DNA of 64,000 nt from JAOUEA01 sp040882605 (GTDB taxonomy: Bacteria; Actinomycetota; UBA4738; HRBIN12). Where the stretch lies: contig JBBEAY010000023.1 in NCBI GenBank assembly GCA_040882605.1, positions 62,001-126,000 on the forward strand. Direction: 5' to 3'. The notes beneath the pieces are model-generated. The model had not been told where the DNA came from. It did not search any database and saw only the letters and a program-made list of their open reading frames with translations. Each line of letters opens with the position of its first letter. Within the stretch, counting starts at the first letter, position 1. A program made the position numbers and the translations under genes. Positions 51,902 to 60,355 of this stretch are shown here, piece by piece.

Positions 51902-53131
51902 GTGCGGCCGAGGATGACCACCGCCGTGTACCAGACGGTTGCGCGCGCCTGGCTGACGCTTGCCGGGGTCTCGCTCCTGCTCCCTCCCGAACGGCGGGTG
52001 GGCATCTGGCTGCCGCTTCACTTGACGCTCGCGGGCGCCGTGACGACCGCCATCTCGGGAGCGATGCAGAACTTCATGCTTGCACTCACCGCGACACCGG
52101 CGCCCCCCGCCGGGGTGAGCTGGGCGCAGCTCGGCCTGGTCGTGGTGGGTACGACCTCGATCGTCGTCGGGGTGCCCTTCTCGATCCCCTGGCTCGTGGT
52201 CGTCGGCGGGACCGCGTTCGTCGCGGCGACCGGGATCCTCGCGTGGATGCTGTGGCGCTCGTGGGGGCGCGCCCTGAACAAGCGGCACGCCTTACCGATG
52301 GCCGCCTACGGGGCGGCAGTGCTGGCCGCGTTGATCGGCGGAACGCTCGGTGCGTTGCTCGGGAGTCACAGCGTCGCCGGCGCGACGTACGTGCACGTGA
52401 GGCGAGCGCACATGACGCTCAACGTGCTCGGCTTCGCGTCCCTCACCGTGGTCGGGACGCTCGTGACGCTGTTGCCGACCGTCCTGCGCGTGCGCATGCC
52501 TCGCTGGAGAGGTCAGGTCGCAATGGCGCTGTTCGTCGGCGGGCTGCTCATGCAGCTCCTCGGTTGGGGTCTGGACCTCACGCCGATGCTCGCCGCGGGC
52601 GGCATCGCCTACGCGGCCGGATCGCTCAGCCTCGCCTGGCTCGTCATCTCGGTGCTCCGCGTCGAACGTCGATGGAAGGCGCCGTTGGCGGCCCTGCACA
52701 TGGTGGCGGCGGCCGCCTGGTTCGTATCGGGGTCGTTGGCGTTCGCCTGGGCACTGATGCATGGACCCGAGGGGTTCGATGCCTTCCGCTCGAACTTCCT
52801 CGTCGCGTTCGTCGGGGGCTGGCTCATCCAGGTGCTGCTCGGCGCCTGGTCGTACCTGCTGCCGAACGCGAGACCGGCGCATCCGGACATGCGACGGCGC
52901 TGGCTTGCGGCGTTCGAGATGGCGGCGCCGTTGCAACTGATCCTGCTCAACGCCGGGCTCGTGCTGATGGCGTTGCGGGGTGCAGGCTGGGCGAGCCACG
53001 AGATCGGCGACGCCGGCGTGCTCCTGGCGTTCACCGGCGCGGGCCTGGCGCTCGCCAAGGCATGGTTCTTCCCGCTGTTGGGCCTCGGGCCGGTGGACTC
53101 GGACCGCGCGCGAGCCATCTGGGGCGGGTGA
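51902..53131 (+). CDS. 12-TM oxidase-subunit-I-like membrane protein (nos-linked)
   Basis: 409 aa with about 12 helices. LPLHLTLAGAVTTAISGAMQ and HVRRAHMTLNVLGFASLTVV carry the His pattern also seen in the protein at 29375; the C-terminal part has LLPNARP and DMRRRWLAAFE. Relatives occur beside copper nitrite reductase and N2O reductase genes. Heme and copper ligands of true subunit I are incomplete, so electron transfer or copper handling are both possible. Confidence 0.65.
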   Translation: MRPRMTTAVYQTVARAWLTLAGVSLLLPPERRVGIWLPLHLTLAGAVTTAISGAMQNFMLALTATPAPPAGVSWAQLGLVVVGTTSIVVGVPFSIPWLVVVGGTAFVAATGILAWMLWRSWGRALNKRHALPMAAYGAAVLAALIGGTLGALLGSHSVAGATYVHVRRAHMTLNVLGFASLTVVGTLVTLLPTVLRVRMPRWRGQVAMALFVGGLLMQLLGWGLDLTPMLAAGGIAYAAGSLSLAWLVISVLRVERRWKAPLAALHMVAAAAWFVSGSLAFAWALMHGPEGFDAFRSNFLVAFVGGWLIQVLLGAWSYLLPNARPAHPDMRRRWLAAFEMAAPLQLILLNAGLVLMALRGAGWASHEIGDAGVLLAFTGAGLALAKAWFFPLLGLGPVDSDRARAIWGG

Positions 53132-53151
53132 CCCCGGCGCTACCTGGGGCT

Positions 53152-53595
53152 CTAGTCCGGATCCCGCCGGGAGGAATGACGGGCCGCCTCGGCCAGGCCG
53201 TTGTCACGGATGTCGGCCAAGGTGATCGAGCCCATCACCGACTGCAAGCCCGGCTTGATCTCCGCCCACTGGAAGTGCAAGGGACACGGGTTCTGCGGTT
53301 CGCATTCTTCGCGCCAGAAGATACATGTCTCCCAGATGACGTCGTTGCCCTCGACGGCGGCGAGGATCTCGCTCAGCGACACGATCGTGGCCTCGCGGTC
53401 GAGCCGATAGCCGCGGCCGCGCACCGAGGAGATCACTCCGCCGCTCGCGAGCCGCCGCATGATCTTGGAAAGGAACGGCGCGGGCAGGTCTGCCTCGGCG
53501 GCGAGTTCCCTCGCCTCGACGAGCTCCCCGGGCGGACGAGTGGCGAGCGCGCTGAGCGCCTCGATGGCGTAGCGGCTCTCTCGTGACAGGCGCAT
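53152..53595 (-). CDS. Rrf2-family regulator (NsrR/IscR-like)
   Basis: 147 aa. Winged-helix start RLSRESRYAIEALSALATRP with LPAPFLSKIMRRLASGGVI. Three cysteines in CIFWREECEPQNPC are spaced like the [Fe-S] ligands of NsrR. An NO- or redox-sensing repressor is therefore likely, and its position at the end of the nos cluster suggests it controls nos genes. Confidence 0.85.
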   Translation of the reverse strand: MRLSRESRYAIEALSALATRPPGELVEARELAAEADLPAPFLSKIMRRLASGGVISSVRGRGYRLDREATIVSLSEILAAVEGNDVIWETCIFWREECEPQNPCPLHFQWAEIKPGLQSVMGSITLADIRDNGLAEAARHSSRRDPD

Positions 53596-53643
53596 GTGTC
53601 GTCTCTCTCGCTGGTGGGCGTGCCGATCGACGCCCCTTCCTTC

Positions 53644-54486
53644 CTATAGATCCATCCGCGGCAGCGCCCATCGTGCCACAAGCAGCGGGAGGACGGTCCA
53701 CGCGACCAAGTCCCCGACGAGCAGGATCACCGTCCCCACCGCGCCGAACGTGGCGATCAGGTACGCGCCGAACGGCCCGAGCGCCGTGCCCTGGAAGTTC
53801 GTGCCGAGCAGGGCGAGGATGCGACCGGCCTCGAGCGGGTTCAGCAGGATCGCGCCGAGCAGCCCCGAGGGGCCCATGTGCACGCTCGGCGCCAGCGCCG
53901 CGAGCGCGAGATCCACGCCGAGCGAGAACAGGATCCAGAGCGCCACGGCCACCGACACAGCCTGGACGCGGCTGCCGACCAGGGAAGAGATCGCGACGCC
54001 GATCGCCACGCTCGCGGCAGCCACGCCGAGCGTCGCACCGATCAGGGTCATCAGGGCCGGCACGTCGCCGCTCTTGGCGACCCCCGCCATGATCAGCAAG
54101 GCGGATCCGAACCCGATCCCCAGGGTCGTCCAGAGTGAACCGGTGAGCCCGAGGAACGCGCCCGTTGCGACCTGGGACCGCCGGAGCGGCTGCGCGCAGA
54201 TCATCGCGAGCATGCCCTGCTCTCGCGCACCGACGAGCGACCCGGCGCCGAGCAGCAGCCCCATCAGAGATGGCAGCAGGACGCCCAGGTTCACCAGGGT
54301 CGCCGACGCGGGGCCGATTCCCGAGAGCCCCAGCTCGCGCACGGTTCGGAACGCGAGCAGCGTCACGACCACGCAGAGGACGCCGAAGACGGCGGCCATC
54401 GTGAGAACCCAGCGGGCCCGCACCGAGCTGCGGTACTCCCACGACGCGATCACGCGGGTCGGTCCGGGCGTCGACGACGCGCTCAT
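53644..54486 (-). CDS. nosY: NosY-like ABC permease
   Basis: 280 aa, six helices, ABC-2 type permease with LVGAREQGMLAMICAQPLRRSQV (the NosY loop) and a helix LGAYLIATFGAVGTVILL late. Works with NosF and NosD to supply sulfur/copper-site maturation for NosZ CuZ. The start overlaps the nosF end; 54492 is an alternative start. Confidence 0.85.
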   Translation of the reverse strand: MSASSTPGPTRVIASWEYRSSVRARWVLTMAAVFGVLCVVVTLLAFRTVRELGLSGIGPASATLVNLGVLLPSLMGLLLGAGSLVGAREQGMLAMICAQPLRRSQVATGAFLGLTGSLWTTLGIGFGSALLIMAGVAKSGDVPALMTLIGATLGVAAASVAIGVAISSLVGSRVQAVSVAVALWILFSLGVDLALAALAPSVHMGPSGLLGAILLNPLEAGRILALLGTNFQGTALGPFGAYLIATFGAVGTVILLVGDLVAWTVLPLLVARWALPRMDL

Positions 54487-55199
54487 GAGCATGCCTCCAG
54501 GGATCCGTCGGCGCAGGGCGTCGCCGCTTCCGCCAGCCGTTGCACCGTGAGTTCCTCCTCGAGCACGAGTCGGCCGTCGTCGACGTGCAGCGCCCGGTCC
54601 GCGACCCCCCGCAGCTCCGAGGGGGAGGGACTCGACACGATCGAGGTGACGCCTTCACGGTCCCGCAGGGTCTGCAGCATCGTCCAGAACTCCGCCCGCC
54701 CACTCTCGTCGAGGGACGCGGCGGGCTCGTCGAGCAGGAGCAGTTTCGGGCGACCGAGCAGCGCGACCGCCAGGGACACCCGGTGTCGCTGACCTCCGGA
54801 GAGCATGCCGATCAGGTCGCTGTCGGGCCGCACGAACCCCTCGGGCAGCGGGACGTCGTCCCGGTCGGCCCTTCGCAGCGCCGCGAAGAAGTCGAGGACC
54901 TCGCCGATCGTCGAGGCCTCGGGCATCGACACGCTCTGCGGGAGGAACCCGATGATTCGGCGCGAACCGGGTCGGGCATCGAGGACCTCGCCGTCGAGAC
55001 GAGCCGTCCCGTCGAACCGCGACAGCCCGGCGAGACACTTCAGGAGCGTGCTCTTGCCGCTGCCGTTGGGTCCGCCGAGCGCAACGATCACGCCGGGCGG
55101 AAGGGAGAAGCTCACGTCGTGCAGACCCCACCCGCCGCGGTACGCCTTGGTCAGGTGCTCCACCTCGAGCAACGCCTGGGCCCGCGCGAACTCAGGCAC
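54483..55199 (-). CDS. nosF: NosF-like ABC ATPase
   Basis: 238 aa. Walker A GPNGSGKST, Q-loop FLPQSVSMP, signature LSGGQRHRVSLA, Walker B LLLLDEPAASLD, and a D-loop. GTG 55199 starts inside the nosD end. It energises NosY. Confidence 0.87.
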   Translation of the reverse strand: MPEFARAQALLEVEHLTKAYRGGWGLHDVSFSLPPGVIVALGGPNGSGKSTLLKCLAGLSRFDGTARLDGEVLDARPGSRRIIGFLPQSVSMPEASTIGEVLDFFAALRRADRDDVPLPEGFVRPDSDLIGMLSGGQRHRVSLAVALLGRPKLLLLDEPAASLDESGRAEFWTMLQTLRDREGVTSIVSSPSPSELRGVADRALHVDDGRLVLEEELTVQRLAEAATPCADGSLEACS

Positions 55200-56694
55200 C
55201 GGCCATCGCCACTCTCCGCGGCCGGCGCGCACGCATCAGGAGCCAGGCGCATCCTGCCGTCATCAACAGCCCCGGGATCCACAAGGGCACCAGGCCGCCT
55301 TCTGGGTCGCCCCGCAGCGCCGGCCCCCGCGAAGCCATGAGCGGCACCTCGTCGCGGACGATGGTCTCGATCGGCGACCACTTGTCCTCGACCGAGGACA
55401 GCAGGCGGAACGCCGGGCCTGACTCGAGCGCCTGCAGGATCGGCTCCTCGGCCACGAGCTGGCTCATCCGCCCGCTCTCCACGTGGGCGAGGTCGCCGGT
55501 GCCGTCGCCGGCGGCGTCGAACCCGCTGTAGTCGCTCCAGTAGTTGCCGATGCCTTCCTCGGACCATTCGACCTGCGCGTATCCCTCTCCTCCCAGCGTC
55601 ACCTGGGTGGAGTTCTCGACGAACCCGTTTCCCGTGAAGACGGCATCAGCTGACGGGTAGAGGAGGACGCCGATCTGATTCATCGCGATCGTGTTGTCGA
55701 TGAGTCGGGTGGGAGCTCCTCCCGTGCGGCCAGCGTCATCGATGTGCAGCCCCACCCGGTTGTCGGCGATCACGTTGCGGGTCAGCGTGACGTCGCCGGC
55801 GTCCTTGACGAGCACGCCGAACCCGGTCGAGGCGCTCCCCGACTCGAGGATCGTGTTGTCGGACATCTCGACCGGCCCGCCGTACATCAGCACGACGCCT
55901 GACAGGTTTCCACGCAGCGTCTGGCGCCGGATCGCGAGGTCCTCCGAATACATGTCATGGATCGCATAGCGGCTGTCGTGCACCGTGTTGTTGTCCAGTG
56001 TCGCTCCCGTGCCGTAGGACAGGTAGATACCGTCGCGGACCGTATCGATCGTGGAATCGCGCACCAAGGCGTCGATGGTGTTCCACAGCCAGATCCCGTC
56101 GCCGCGGATCTGCGCGGCGGGGGCCACGTCTCCCACGTCATGTCCGGCGTGCTCGCCGGTGTCGACTACGTGCAGCTCACCGGTGATCATGCCCTCCCCG
56201 AGGATCGATGCGTCGTCGATCACCACGTCTGCGGAGCCGCGCACGGTGATGCCGATGTAGCAGTCCTGCACGTCGACGTCCTCGATCACCGCCCGGTCGG
56301 CCTCGTTGATCATCACACCCGACGGTGTCCCGACGGGCCCCCGCCCCGAGTCGCGGATCGAGAAGCCCCGCACCGTCACGTCGGGCGCCACGACCCTGAG
56401 CACCGAACCCATGCCGGCGCCGTCGAGGATCGGCCGGCCCTGCCCGACGAGCGTGAGCGGCCGGTCGATGCGGATCTGCCCCACGTACACGGCCTCGGGA
56501 ACCTCCACCATCGATCCCGGCTCCGCGTCATCGATCATGGCCTGGAGGTGCTCGGCGGGCATCGAGACCATCCCGTTGGGCGTGGTCGTCAGGTCCCCCA
56601 TGTCGTGCCCGGCCCCGTCGGTCGCGCCCGCACCGACGGGGAGCGAAAGTGCCGCCGCCAGGAACAGCACCGCCAGCGCATGGATCGGCCTCAT
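55192..56694 (-). CDS. nosD: NosD copper-site maturation protein
   Basis: 500 aa. Signal peptide (1-25, ending AGA-TDG). The body is a right-handed beta-helix of CASH repeats: NTVHDSRYAIHDMYSED, NVIADNRVGLHIDDAG and GIGNYWSDYSG, the last being the NosD fingerprint. A C-terminal membrane helix (GLVPLWIPGLLMTAGCAWLL) retains it. Needed for CuZ assembly in NosZ. It overlaps the upstream gene by ATGA. Confidence 0.88.
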   Translation of the reverse strand: MRPIHALAVLFLAAALSLPVGAGATDGAGHDMGDLTTTPNGMVSMPAEHLQAMIDDAEPGSMVEVPEAVYVGQIRIDRPLTLVGQGRPILDGAGMGSVLRVVAPDVTVRGFSIRDSGRGPVGTPSGVMINEADRAVIEDVDVQDCYIGITVRGSADVVIDDASILGEGMITGELHVVDTGEHAGHDVGDVAPAAQIRGDGIWLWNTIDALVRDSTIDTVRDGIYLSYGTGATLDNNTVHDSRYAIHDMYSEDLAIRRQTLRGNLSGVVLMYGGPVEMSDNTILESGSASTGFGVLVKDAGDVTLTRNVIADNRVGLHIDDAGRTGGAPTRLIDNTIAMNQIGVLLYPSADAVFTGNGFVENSTQVTLGGEGYAQVEWSEEGIGNYWSDYSGFDAAGDGTGDLAHVESGRMSQLVAEEPILQALESGPAFRLLSSVEDKWSPIETIVRDEVPLMASRGPALRGDPEGGLVPLWIPGLLMTAGCAWLLMRARRPRRVAMAGA

Positions 56695-57338
56695 GCTCGG
56701 CTCGACTCCTTCGGCTCCCACACCACGATGGGGCGATGGATCCACCATCCTCGCGCACGGTGAGCGAGCGGTACCGCGAACGAGAGCAGGAGCGCCGCCC
56801 CGAACAGGCACCAGAGCGCGGGCCCCGGGTACGACCAGGTCGTGAAGTTGAGCACCTTGGTCGGACCCACCACAAGGGGGGTGAACGGGTCGAGGCGGAT
56901 CGCTGCGTCGCCGGTCACGCTGTGCCCGTACTGCCACAGCCGGAACTGCACGTCCGCCAGGGCCCCGATCGGGATCGACCAGAGCCCGAGCCGCGCGAGC
57001 CGCGCGAGGAGGTAGCCACGTGACAGGGCCGTCGCGACCGCGACCGCGGTCAGCCCGAGCAGGATCACCGGCCCCCACAGCTTCATCTCGGCAGCGTCGG
57101 CATCGGTGAACGCCTGCATCCCCACGTAGTGGTTGAGCTCGTTGATCTCACGGATGTCGCCCTCCACGCCGTGCCCGTAGGCGGTCAGGGACAGTCCTGC
57201 CGGATACTGCGGCGCCGAGAGCCGGGCCTCCCAGATCGGCAGGCGCCAGGCGAGGATGACGAGGACGGCGGCGGCCACACCCAGCCCGATCCGGATCAAC
57301 CTCGGCCCGATCTCGGTGCGGGTCCGCTCGGCCGCCAT
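56691..57338 (-). CDS. NosB-like membrane protein of clade II type nos clusters
   Basis: 215 aa, about four helices with two extracellular loops. LPIWEARLSAPQYPAGLSLTAYG and NELNHYVGMQAF, then LWQYGHSVTGDAAI and ending WSYPGPALWCLFG. This layout (a membrane protein between nosZ and nosD with PQYP and NHYIGM motifs) is found in clade II nos operons and is often called NosB. The function is unknown; copper or electron delivery is suspected. Confidence 0.6.
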   Translation of the reverse strand: MAAERTRTEIGPRLIRIGLGVAAAVLVILAWRLPIWEARLSAPQYPAGLSLTAYGHGVEGDIREINELNHYVGMQAFTDADAAEMKLWGPVILLGLTAVAVATALSRGYLLARLARLGLWSIPIGALADVQFRLWQYGHSVTGDAAIRLDPFTPLVVGPTKVLNFTTWSYPGPALWCLFGAALLLSFAVPLAHRARGWWIHRPIVVWEPKESSRA

Positions 57339-57357
57339 CCTCGGTCACCTCTTGCCG

Positions 57358-57825
57358 CTACTGCACCGTGAGCGTGCCGACCATCGAGGTCGTGTGCACC
57401 ACGCAGTCGTAGGTGTAGGTCCCCGCGGCGAGGGCCGGGATCTCGTAGTCGGTTTCAGCCGGCCCTGTGGTCACCGCGTCGTCGGCCGGCGCGAACACCG
57501 GCGTCCCGCTGTTGTCCGTGCCCTCGAAGATCTGCACGTTGTGCGGGATCCCCGGGTCGTCGTTCACGAAGTGGATCGTGAACGACGTGTCGGCCGTCGC
57601 CGTGATCGCGGTCTCGGCGAAGCCGGTGGTCGCCGAGTTCGCCGGTGCCGTCAGCGCGATCGCGTCGGTCGCCGCGGGGGCGCTCGACGTGTCGGTCGCC
57701 GCGGGGGCGCTCGACGTGTCGGTCACCGTCGAGCCGCCGCCCCCGCCGCAAGCGGCGAACACGAGGACCGCGACCGCCGCAAGGGCGGTGAGGGCGGTGA
57801 GGTGGTTTATCCGGTGGGTGCGCAT
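57358..57825 (-). CDS. Lipoprotein cupredoxin in the nos operon
   Basis: 155 aa. Lipobox FAACGG (Cys26), then a Thr/Ser/Ala linker with two TDTSSAPAA repeats, and a plastocyanin-like fold with PHNVQIF and YDCVVHTTSMVGTL (His, Cys, His, Met type-1 copper ligands). Likely electron donor to NosZ on the outer membrane face. The DNA at about 57670-57723 shows two 27-bp copies for the linker. Confidence 0.8.
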   Translation of the reverse strand: MRTHRINHLTALTALAAVAVLVFAACGGGGGSTVTDTSSAPAATDTSSAPAATDAIALTAPANSATTGFAETAITATADTSFTIHFVNDDPGIPHNVQIFEGTDNSGTPVFAPADDAVTTGPAETDYEIPALAAGTYTYDCVVHTTSMVGTLTVQ

Positions 57826-57857
57826 AGCGATGAACTCCCTTTCTCGATCGGATGTGG

Positions 57858-59963
57858 TCACTGCGGGGCGACCTGCAGCCAGCCCTGCATCTCCAGGTGA
57901 AGCGCCGAGCAGAACTCCGTGCAGTACATCCCGAAGGATCCGGCGCGATCCATCGGGACGCTGATGTTGACGACCTCGCCAGGGTCGATGCTGGCCTCGA
58001 TGTTGTACTGCGGGATCGCGAAGCCGTGGGTCGCGTCGGGGGTCTGCTCGATGTTCGTGATGTGCACGTGCAGGGTGTCTCCCTGCTTCGTTTCGACGAT
58101 GTCGGGAGTGAAGTGCGACCGCATCGCGGTCATGTACACGTGCACGTCCCTGCCCTTGCGTTCGATCCGCTCCCCTCCCGCCGCCGTGGCGAACGGCGAC
58201 GCCGCAAACGTCAGCGGATCGGTGCCCACCTCGTAGACCTGGATGACGTTCTTGAGCTTGTCCCGGTGGATCATCTGGACGTAGTGCGGCTCGCCCATGC
58301 CGATCGGCATATCGGACAGGATCTCCATCTGAGGGGTCGTCAGGTCCACCAGTTGGAAGTTCTGCGGGTGGAGCGTTCCGACCGGCGGGAAACGGTCGAT
58401 CGACCACTTGTTGAGCGCCACCAGGTATCGGCCGTCCGGCTCGACGGTGTCGCCCTGGGCCGTGCACAGGTGACCGATGTTGTACTGCACCGGCAGCTTG
58501 TCGATCAGCTTGAAGGCGTCGGCGCCCTCCTTGCCGGCCTTCGGTCCCAGCGACCATTTGGCGACCGCGGAGTCCACGAACAGCGACGTGTACGCGTTGC
58601 CCTCGTTGTCGAACTGGGTGTGCAGAGGCCCTGCGCCGAGCTCGACCTGCGCCTCGAGGACGGACTCCAGCTTCAGGATCGGGACGCCGAACGGATCGCT
58701 CCCCTGGTAGTCCTGCTTCGAGATCGCCTCCTTGATCCGGTCCATCGAGTACACGGAGGCACTGGGGTCGAGCTTGCCGCTGACGCAGACGTAGTCGCCC
58801 GTCGGGCTCACATCCACGCCGTGCGGGTTCCGGGGCTCGGGGACGAAGTGCAGGATCCCCTCGCTGACGGCCACCTCGAGCGGGATGACGCTCATCCCGC
58901 GCAGGGTCGTCAGCCCGCGACCGGCCTTGAAGACCTCCTCGGCCCTCTGCCAGTCGATGATGTGCATGAAGTCGTAGTCGTTCTTGGTAGTGGTGGCCTC
59001 CAGCGCGCCGGCCGGGTTCAGCGTCCCGTCCACGTTCATGTCACCGCCGATGGCCATCTCCGTGTTGTACGAGTTGATGAACCCGTAGCCGAAGCTCGTG
59101 AGCTTCCCGGCGTCGGCCAGGTCCTGCGTGTAGGGGGGCAGCTCGATCTGGAAGCTCTGCGCCTGGTCGAACCGGCCGGTCTTCTGGTCGATGGCCAACC
59201 ATGTCGAGAAGCCGCGGAAGTCCTCCTTGTACCGCGACAGCGGCGCATAGCCGCTCTCGGTCACGGCGGTCGGCGTCATGGTCGAGATGTGCACGTATTC
59301 CGAGTTCGGGGTGACGAAGCACCCGCCGTGCGAGGTGGACAGGTTGGGGACGTCGAAGATCTGCTTGGTCTTGAAGTCGCGGAGGTCGACCATCCCGATC
59401 CGGCCGTTGGCACGGTCGTTGATGTAGAGCCAGCGCCCGTCGTAGGCGCCCTCGGTCTCCGACAGGGCCGGATGGTGCGTGTCGCCCCATGCGAGCGGAT
59501 TCGACTTGGCCGGGTCGGAGCCCTCGCCCAGCACGATGTTGCCCTGGTCTGTCCCGTAACCATATCCCTGCCAGGAGTCCGGCGAGAACACGGGGATCAC
59601 CTTGAGCAGACGCATCGACGGGACGCCGAACACGTATACCTGGCCCGAGTGACCGCCTGACGACATGAGGAAGTACTCGTCGAACTCGCCGCTCGGGACA
59701 TAGGTCTTCAGCGCGGCCTGCGCCGCGGCCCCGTCGAGGCCACGTTCGTTGGCCACGTCGGACAGATCGCCGCCGCTGGAGGAGCCGAAGCCGACCCTGG
59801 TGCCCGCCACGCCGACGGCCGCCCCGCCGGCGAGCATGCCGAGCGCGGTGCGCCGTGACACGACCGAGCCGTGCTTGGTCACGACTTTGCGTTCGGGCGC
59901 CTTCGGGGTCTGCGCAGGGTGCTCGTTCGCGCCCGGGGCGCCCCGCTTGTCGTCCGTACCCAT
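57858..59963 (-). CDS. nosZ: Nitrous-oxide reductase NosZ
   Basis: 701 aa, N2O to N2 reductase. Tat signal SRRTALGML (Arg37-Arg38). Seven-bladed propeller with DTHHPALSETEG (two CuZ His) and TSHGGCFVTPN, NPHGVDVSP and AGPLHTQFD carrying more CuZ His. The C-terminal cupredoxin has the CuA site CTEFCSALHLEM with HGFAIPQYNIE. The gene order nosZ-cupredoxin-NosB-nosD-nosF-nosY is of the clade II kind, though the export signal is Tat, more usual in clade I. Confidence 0.96.
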   Translation of the reverse strand: MGTDDKRGAPGANEHPAQTPKAPERKVVTKHGSVVSRRTALGMLAGGAAVGVAGTRVGFGSSSGGDLSDVANERGLDGAAAQAALKTYVPSGEFDEYFLMSSGGHSGQVYVFGVPSMRLLKVIPVFSPDSWQGYGYGTDQGNIVLGEGSDPAKSNPLAWGDTHHPALSETEGAYDGRWLYINDRANGRIGMVDLRDFKTKQIFDVPNLSTSHGGCFVTPNSEYVHISTMTPTAVTESGYAPLSRYKEDFRGFSTWLAIDQKTGRFDQAQSFQIELPPYTQDLADAGKLTSFGYGFINSYNTEMAIGGDMNVDGTLNPAGALEATTTKNDYDFMHIIDWQRAEEVFKAGRGLTTLRGMSVIPLEVAVSEGILHFVPEPRNPHGVDVSPTGDYVCVSGKLDPSASVYSMDRIKEAISKQDYQGSDPFGVPILKLESVLEAQVELGAGPLHTQFDNEGNAYTSLFVDSAVAKWSLGPKAGKEGADAFKLIDKLPVQYNIGHLCTAQGDTVEPDGRYLVALNKWSIDRFPPVGTLHPQNFQLVDLTTPQMEILSDMPIGMGEPHYVQMIHRDKLKNVIQVYEVGTDPLTFAASPFATAAGGERIERKGRDVHVYMTAMRSHFTPDIVETKQGDTLHVHITNIEQTPDATHGFAIPQYNIEASIDPGEVVNISVPMDRAGSFGMYCTEFCSALHLEMQGWLQVAPQ

Positions 59964-60052
59964 GTGTTGCCCCCTTCCTGGATCCGGTCCCTCTAAAGGA
60001 CTGGTTTACTCTGTTGCCGAGCCAGGCTAACTCCCGGGGTTGGAAGGTGTAG

Positions 60053-60066
60053 GGGACGATGGTCCC
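60053..60066. promoter_or_regulatory. Perfect DosR-like box upstream of nosZ (site 1)
   Basis: GGGACGATGGTCCC: the GGGAC and GTCCC half-sites with a 4-bp spacer, the same layout as the mycobacterial DosR box. 90 bp upstream of the nosZ ATG. Confidence 0.68.
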
Positions 60067-60075
60067 GGGTCAGGC

Positions 60076-60089
60076 AGGACCATCGGCCC
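60076..60089. promoter_or_regulatory. DosR-like box upstream of nosZ (site 2)
   Basis: AGGACCATCGGCCC, a weaker copy 23 bp from site 1, in about two helical turns. Paired boxes are usual for DosR promoters. Confidence 0.5.
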
Positions 60090-60202
60090 GGTCTTCTCCT
60101 GGTCAAGGTGGGGCGCACGAGTCCAGCCATGAGAGGAGCCTTGGGCGTCCTACTGCCATTTCGTGCCTTCTTCGGAAAACTAGGGCTGCTAGCCTCAGTT
60201 GC

Positions 60203-60355
60203 GTGGGCAGTCCAACCCTGATCATGATCATCGTCCTGTCCGTGCTGGTCGCGCCGGCCGCTGTCGCGCTGATCGTGATCGCCTCCGGCGGATCCCCGAC
60301 CCTCGCAGGGCTTACGGGCTCGGGGCAGCTGCCGTCGAGCTCGGTGTCGCGATGA
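60203..60355 (+). CDS. 50-aa membrane peptide coupled to nitronate monooxygenase
   Basis: GTG start, one hydrophobic helix (LIMIIVLSVLVAPAAVALIV) and a polar Gly/Ser tail. Its TGA overlaps the next ATG (ATGA), and a TGCTAGCCT -10-like element sits just upstream. Function unknown. Confidence 0.5.
   Translation: MGSPTLIMIIVLSVLVAPAAVALIVIASGGSPTLAGLTGSGQLPSSSVSR

Noticed and set aside
53204..54703. 499-aa minus-strand frame
   Set aside because: It runs through nosY and the Rrf2 gene in another phase; Arg/Gly/Ala-rich and without motifs.
57852..59660. 602-aa plus-strand frame
   Set aside because: Shadow of nosZ.
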